This document shows positions 13,701-17,028 of a DNA stretch of 17,028 nt, in pieces; positions within the stretch are counted from its first letter, which is position 1, and the number at the start of each line of letters is the position of its first letter. The position numbers and the translations under genes were made by a program. Below the pieces are notes generated by a model. The model did no database searches. It was not told the DNA's origin and was given only the letters and a program-made list of their open reading frames with translations. Origin of the DNA: an uncultured Flavobacteriales bacterium (lineage in GTDB: Bacteria > Bacteroidota > Bacteroidia > Flavobacteriales_E > Vicingaceae). The stretch spans positions 1-17,028 of the forward strand of contig CAJXRL010000028.1 of assembly GCA_913059105.1 (NCBI GenBank), written 5' to 3'.

Positions 13701-16700
13701 ATGTCAAATAATAAAAAATATTGGAAAGGAGTTGAAGAGTTGAATGACTCACCAGCTTTTCAAAAGGTGAAATCACAAGAGTTCAACGAATATTTACCTG
13801 CAGAAGATTTCTTGGGTGATGAAGGTTTGTTGGAGAACTCAAGTACATCAAGAAGAGATTTCTTGAAGTATCTTGGCTTTGGAGTAACGGCGGCTTCTTT
13901 AGCAGCTTGCGAAGCTCCCGTAAATAAGGTTATACCTCATGTAATTAAAGGAGACAAAACGAACCCAGGAGTTGCAAATTATTTTGCAACAAATTATTCT
14001 GATGGTTTCGATTACTGTGACATCGTTGTTAAAACGAGAGAAGGTCGTCCAATTAAAATTGAAGGCAATAAAAAGTCTCCACTTACAAATGGAGCGATTA
14101 ACTCAAGGGTTAACTCTTCTGTTTTGTCGCTATATGACGAGAAAAGATACAGAGCTCCGCAAATGGAGGGCGTGTCAACTTCTTGGTCAAAATTTAACTC
14201 AACGGTTAAAAAACAACTTACAGAGGTTATAGCAAAAGGGGGGAAAGTTAGAATTTTAACAAATACCATTACAAGCCCTTCCACTAAAAAGCTAGTAAGT
14301 GAATTTGTAGCTGCTAATCCTGCAGCAGATATTAAGCACGTTTCTTACGATGCTGTATCTGCAAGTGGAATGTTAGAAGCAAACAAAGAGAGTTTTGGCG
14401 TTGCTGCACTTCCAACGTATGATTTGTCAAAAGCTAAATCAATTGTAAGTATAGGTGCTGATTTTATGAACAGCTTCCCATCTTCACTTGAATTGACTTC
14501 TCAATATGCAAAAGGTAGAAAACCAGAAAATGGTTGGATGTCCAAGCATTTCCAATTCGAAGCGTCACTTTCATTGAGTGGTTCTAACGCAGATGTTAGA
14601 ATGCCAATGAAGCCTTCTGAATATGGGAAAACGGTCGTTGCCATTTACAATTACTTAAATGGAAATAAATCTGGGGCTGCACCAAAAGTAAAAATGGCTG
14701 CAGAACATTTGATGGCAAACAAAGGAGCATCTGTTGTTCTATGCGGGTCAAATGATAAAAATATTCAGAATGTAGTAGTTGCTATTAACCAAATGTTAGG
14801 CAATTATGGTAAAACCATAAACATTAACAAACCATCTTTCCAAAGACAAGGAATGGATGCTGATGTAGCAGGTTTGGTAAAAGAATTAAAAGGAGGTTCT
14901 GTAGATGTATTAATCATCGACGGAGCAAATCCTGTTTACAATATGCCGGCTGACATGGACTTTAAAGGTGCCATGAGCAAAGCAAAAACATCTATTGTAT
15001 TTGCAAGCAGACCAAATGAAACTTCAGCTGAAGCAAAAATGGTTGGTGCAGCTGCACATTATTTAGAGTCATGGAATGATGCCAATGCTGTTGCAGGACA
15101 TTATTCATTAACTCAACCATCAATTAGCCCACTTTTTGATACCAAGCAATTGCAAGATTGTTTGATTTCTTGGATGGGACTAGATGGGACATATTACGAT
15201 TATATTAAAGCTACTTGGAGTGAAGTTGCATTTCCAATGCAATCAAAATCTTTATTGTTTGAAGATTTTTGGAATACAACATTAGAAGCGGGTTTCTTTA
15301 TCGGAAATTCTACTGTAGCAGCATCTGCAAGCTTCACAGACAACTCTTCTTCTGCAGTATCAGCTATTTCAAAAATAAAATCTTCAGATTTAGAAATTGA
15401 GTTTTATTCTAAAGTAGGTATTGGTAACGGGAATCAATCTCACAACCCATGGTTGCAAGAATTGCCTGATCCAATCTCAAAAATTACTTGGGATAACTAT
15501 ATTGCTATGAACCCTGTTGAGGCAAGGGCAGAGGGTTTTGCTACTGAATATGGGGAGCAAAAAGATGCAGATACCATTAACATTACTATTAACGGTGTAA
15601 CCTATGAGAATGTGCCGGTTGTAGCTCAACCAGGTCAAGCCCCGGGTACAGTGTCTGTGGCAATCGGTTACGGTCAAGCGATTGGTAAAAGCAATGAAGT
15701 AATTGGATTTAATGCTTTTTCAGCAATGAAAGGCATGAAAAATTACTCAACCGATGTTTCTATGGAAGCAGCAGGCCAGAAGTACCAAATTGCAACTACT
15801 CAAACGCATCAAACGGTAATGGGAAGAACATCTGTTGTTCGTGAAACAACATTAGATGTTTTCCAAACGGGAGTTAAAGACGATTTTAATCCGGCTCATA
15901 TGTTGGCTACTCACGAAGGGCCAATGAATATTAACGATGTTGATTTATGGGCAGCTCATCCAGTTGCTACAGCGGGTCACCATTGGGGAATGAGTATTGA
16001 TTTAAATTCATGTATCGGTTGTGGTTCTTGTGTTACTTCTTGTAATTCAGAAAACAACGTACCTGTAGTTGGAAAAGACGAAGTTCGTCGTTCTAGAGAA
16101 ATGCATTGGATGCGTATTGATAGATATTTTAGCTCAACTCCGGATTCATTAGAAACTAGAAGTTATGGTGAGATGGAGCAGCCAGAGGATAATCCTCAGG
16201 TAGTTCATCAACCAATGATGTGTCAGCATTGCAACCATGCTCCTTGTGAAACTGTTTGTCCAGTTGCGGCAACTACTCACAGTAATGAAGGGTTGAACCA
16301 AATGACGTATAACAGATGTATTGGTACAAGATATTGTGCAAACAACTGTCCTTACAAGGTAAGACGTTTTAACTGGTTTAATTATTTAGGATATGACAAG
16401 TTTGCTGATTTAAATCCATCTCAGGATGACTTAGGTAGAATGGTATTGAATCCAGATGTTACCGTTAGAGCAAGAGGGGTAATGGAGAAGTGTAGTCTTT
16501 GTGTCCAAAGAATTCAAACAGGAAAGTTAGATGCGAAGAAAGAATCTAGACCTGTAATGGATGGAGACATCGAAACGGCTTGTTCTTCAGCTTGTCCTAC
16601 CAGTGCAATCACTTTTGGTGATTACAACGATAAATCAAGTAGAGTATTAGCAGCTTCTCAAAGTAACAGAGCATATAGAGTTATTGAAGAAGTTGGAACA

Positions 16701-16757
16701 CAATCAAACATCTATTACCAAACGAAGGTGAGAAATGTAGAATCAAATATTGCTTAA
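13701..16757 (+). CDS. actB: Alternative complex III subunit ActB (extended-Tat Mo-oxidoreductase-like/FeS fusion)
   Basis: The protein has 1018 aa. About 47 residues precede an internal twin-arginine motif SRRDFLK (50-56), the layout of TIGR04519 extended-Tat proteins, and a lipobox-like LAAC ends at Cys70. Residues of about 75-700 are a molybdopterin-oxidoreductase-like domain; in ActB this domain is known to lack the cofactor. A ferredoxin-type part follows: Cys771/774/777/781, Cys841/844/849/853, Cys873/879/883 and Cys931/934/961/965. The third motif, CIGTRYCANNC, has Thr876 where a cluster Cys is usual, fitting one [3Fe-4S] and three [4Fe-4S] clusters. It passes electrons from the quinol site of ActC to the ActA haems on the periplasmic side. 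actC starts 11 bp downstream. Confidence 0.94.
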   Translation: MSNNKKYWKGVEELNDSPAFQKVKSQEFNEYLPAEDFLGDEGLLENSSTSRRDFLKYLGFGVTAASLAACEAPVNKVIPHVIKGDKTNPGVANYFATNYSDGFDYCDIVVKTREGRPIKIEGNKKSPLTNGAINSRVNSSVLSLYDEKRYRAPQMEGVSTSWSKFNSTVKKQLTEVIAKGGKVRILTNTITSPSTKKLVSEFVAANPAADIKHVSYDAVSASGMLEANKESFGVAALPTYDLSKAKSIVSIGADFMNSFPSSLELTSQYAKGRKPENGWMSKHFQFEASLSLSGSNADVRMPMKPSEYGKTVVAIYNYLNGNKSGAAPKVKMAAEHLMANKGASVVLCGSNDKNIQNVVVAINQMLGNYGKTININKPSFQRQGMDADVAGLVKELKGGSVDVLIIDGANPVYNMPADMDFKGAMSKAKTSIVFASRPNETSAEAKMVGAAAHYLESWNDANAVAGHYSLTQPSISPLFDTKQLQDCLISWMGLDGTYYDYIKATWSEVAFPMQSKSLLFEDFWNTTLEAGFFIGNSTVAASASFTDNSSSAVSAISKIKSSDLEIEFYSKVGIGNGNQSHNPWLQELPDPISKITWDNYIAMNPVEARAEGFATEYGEQKDADTINITINGVTYENVPVVAQPGQAPGTVSVAIGYGQAIGKSNEVIGFNAFSAMKGMKNYSTDVSMEAAGQKYQIATTQTHQTVMGRTSVVRETTLDVFQTGVKDDFNPAHMLATHEGPMNINDVDLWAAHPVATAGHHWGMSIDLNSCIGCGSCVTSCNSENNVPVVGKDEVRRSREMHWMRIDRYFSSTPDSLETRSYGEMEQPEDNPQVVHQPMMCQHCNHAPCETVCPVAATTHSNEGLNQMTYNRCIGTRYCANNCPYKVRRFNWFNYLGYDKFADLNPSQDDLGRMVLNPDVTVRARGVMEKCSLCVQRIQTGKLDAKKESRPVMDGDIETACSSACPTSAITFGDYNDKSSRVLAASQSNRAYRVIEEVGTQSNIYYQTKVRNVESNIA

Positions 16758-16768
16758 AACAAGATAGA

Positions 16769-16980
16769 ATGCATCAAGAAGCAGCGATAAGAGAACCGTT
16801 AATACTAGGTGAGAAATCATACGGTCAGATTACTGACGACGTTATGGCTTCCGTAGTTGGAAAAGCCAACCGTTCATGGTGGATAGCCATTGGAATTGCC
16901 GCCGTTATGGCAGCATGGGGTATTGGTTGTATTTTATACTTAATAGGAACTGGAATTGGAACTTGGGGTTTGAACAAAAC
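16769..16980 (+). CDS. actC: Alternative complex III NrfD-like subunit ActC, 3'-truncated
   Basis: Seventy complete native codons remain (about 15% of a normal ActC of roughly 460 aa). The soluble N-terminus ends in KANRSWW, then the first transmembrane helix begins (about 36-57, IAIGIAAVMAAWGIGCILYL). This matches the PsrC/NrfD-type membrane subunit that binds menaquinol. Identity rests on position (third gene of the act operon, 11 bp after actB) and on this N-terminal pattern. From 16981 the frame enters Nextera adapter and reads CLLYTSDAADD, which must not be counted as protein. Confidence 0.85.
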
Positions 16981-17028
16981 CTGTCTCTTATACACATCTG
17001 ACGCTGCCGACGATCTACTCTGTGTAGA
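16981..17028 (+). other. Nextera i5-side adapter with index (non-genomic)
   Basis: Bases 16981-16999 are the reverse-complement Tn5 mosaic end CTGTCTCTTATACACATCT. Bases 17000-17013 are the read-1 adapter. TCTACTCT (17014-17021) is at the i5 index position and is the reverse complement of AGAGTAGA (N/S504, from memory). GTGTAGA begins the P5 primer. The contig's native end is therefore 16980. Confidence 0.98.

Overview
This is an AT-rich stretch of a Bacteroidota chromosome, most likely from the Flavobacteriales (Crocinitomicaceae/Cryomorphaceae-like), recovered as an assembled contig. The lineage call rests on four things: an alternative complex III (act) operon with the extended-Tat ActB typical of Bacteroidota, the yicC-gmk-nadD gene order, several matches to the Bacteroidota -7 promoter element TAnnTTTG, and a lack of clear Shine-Dalgarno sequences. 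The outermost bases are not genomic. Positions 1-38 and 16981-17028 are Illumina Nextera (Tn5) adapter with index bases, so native DNA spans 39-16980 and both terminal genes are truncated and run into adapter.

Left part, plus strand (39-4147). The 3' part of a NUDIX hydrolase gene is followed by five closely spaced genes: a secreted DUF547 protein, a CxxC carboxymuconolactone-decarboxylase-like protein, the radical SAM enzyme ArsS, a DUF2064/TIGR04282 glycosyltransferase and a purine nucleoside phosphorylase. The three central genes are the signature of arsenosugar biosynthesis. ArsS attaches the 5'-deoxyadenosyl group of SAM to dimethylarsenite, giving a 5'-arsenylated adenosine. The phosphorylase at the end of the operon is therefore a good candidate for removing the adenine. 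Its purine pocket carries Asp where human PNP has Asn243, and an aliphatic residue where human PNP has the 5'-OH-binding His257. Both changes resemble methylthioadenosine phosphorylase. No arsM methyltransferase and no second glycosyltransferase lie in the window.

Middle part, minus strand (8042 down to 4238). aspS, yicC, gmk and nadD form a same-strand housekeeping group. gmk and nadD overlap by 4 bp, and yicC and gmk share one base. The group converges on the arsenosugar operon across a 90-bp spacer that holds a 12-bp inverted repeat. A 354-bp non-coding interval (8043-8396) separates aspS from the divergent tadA. It contains a degenerate 43-bp tandem repeat running into a heptamer array (CATTCAA x7) that ends 17 bp before the tadA start.

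Right part. On the minus strand, a SPOR-domain protein and a large secreted CAP/OmpA-like protein (878 aa) probably form an envelope pair. Divergent from them, on the plus strand, starts the alternative complex III operon: actA (six c-type haem motifs), actB (Mo-oxidoreductase-like plus iron-sulfur subunit) and the first 70 codons of actC (NrfD-like quinol-binding subunit). This complex oxidises menaquinol in the inner membrane and passes electrons to a cytochrome c or directly to the terminal oxidase.

No tRNA, rRNA, CRISPR array, insertion sequence or phage gene was found. The most interesting biology is the arsenosugar operon with its built-in, MTAP-like nucleoside phosphorylase. The most important technical point is the adapter sequence at both ends.
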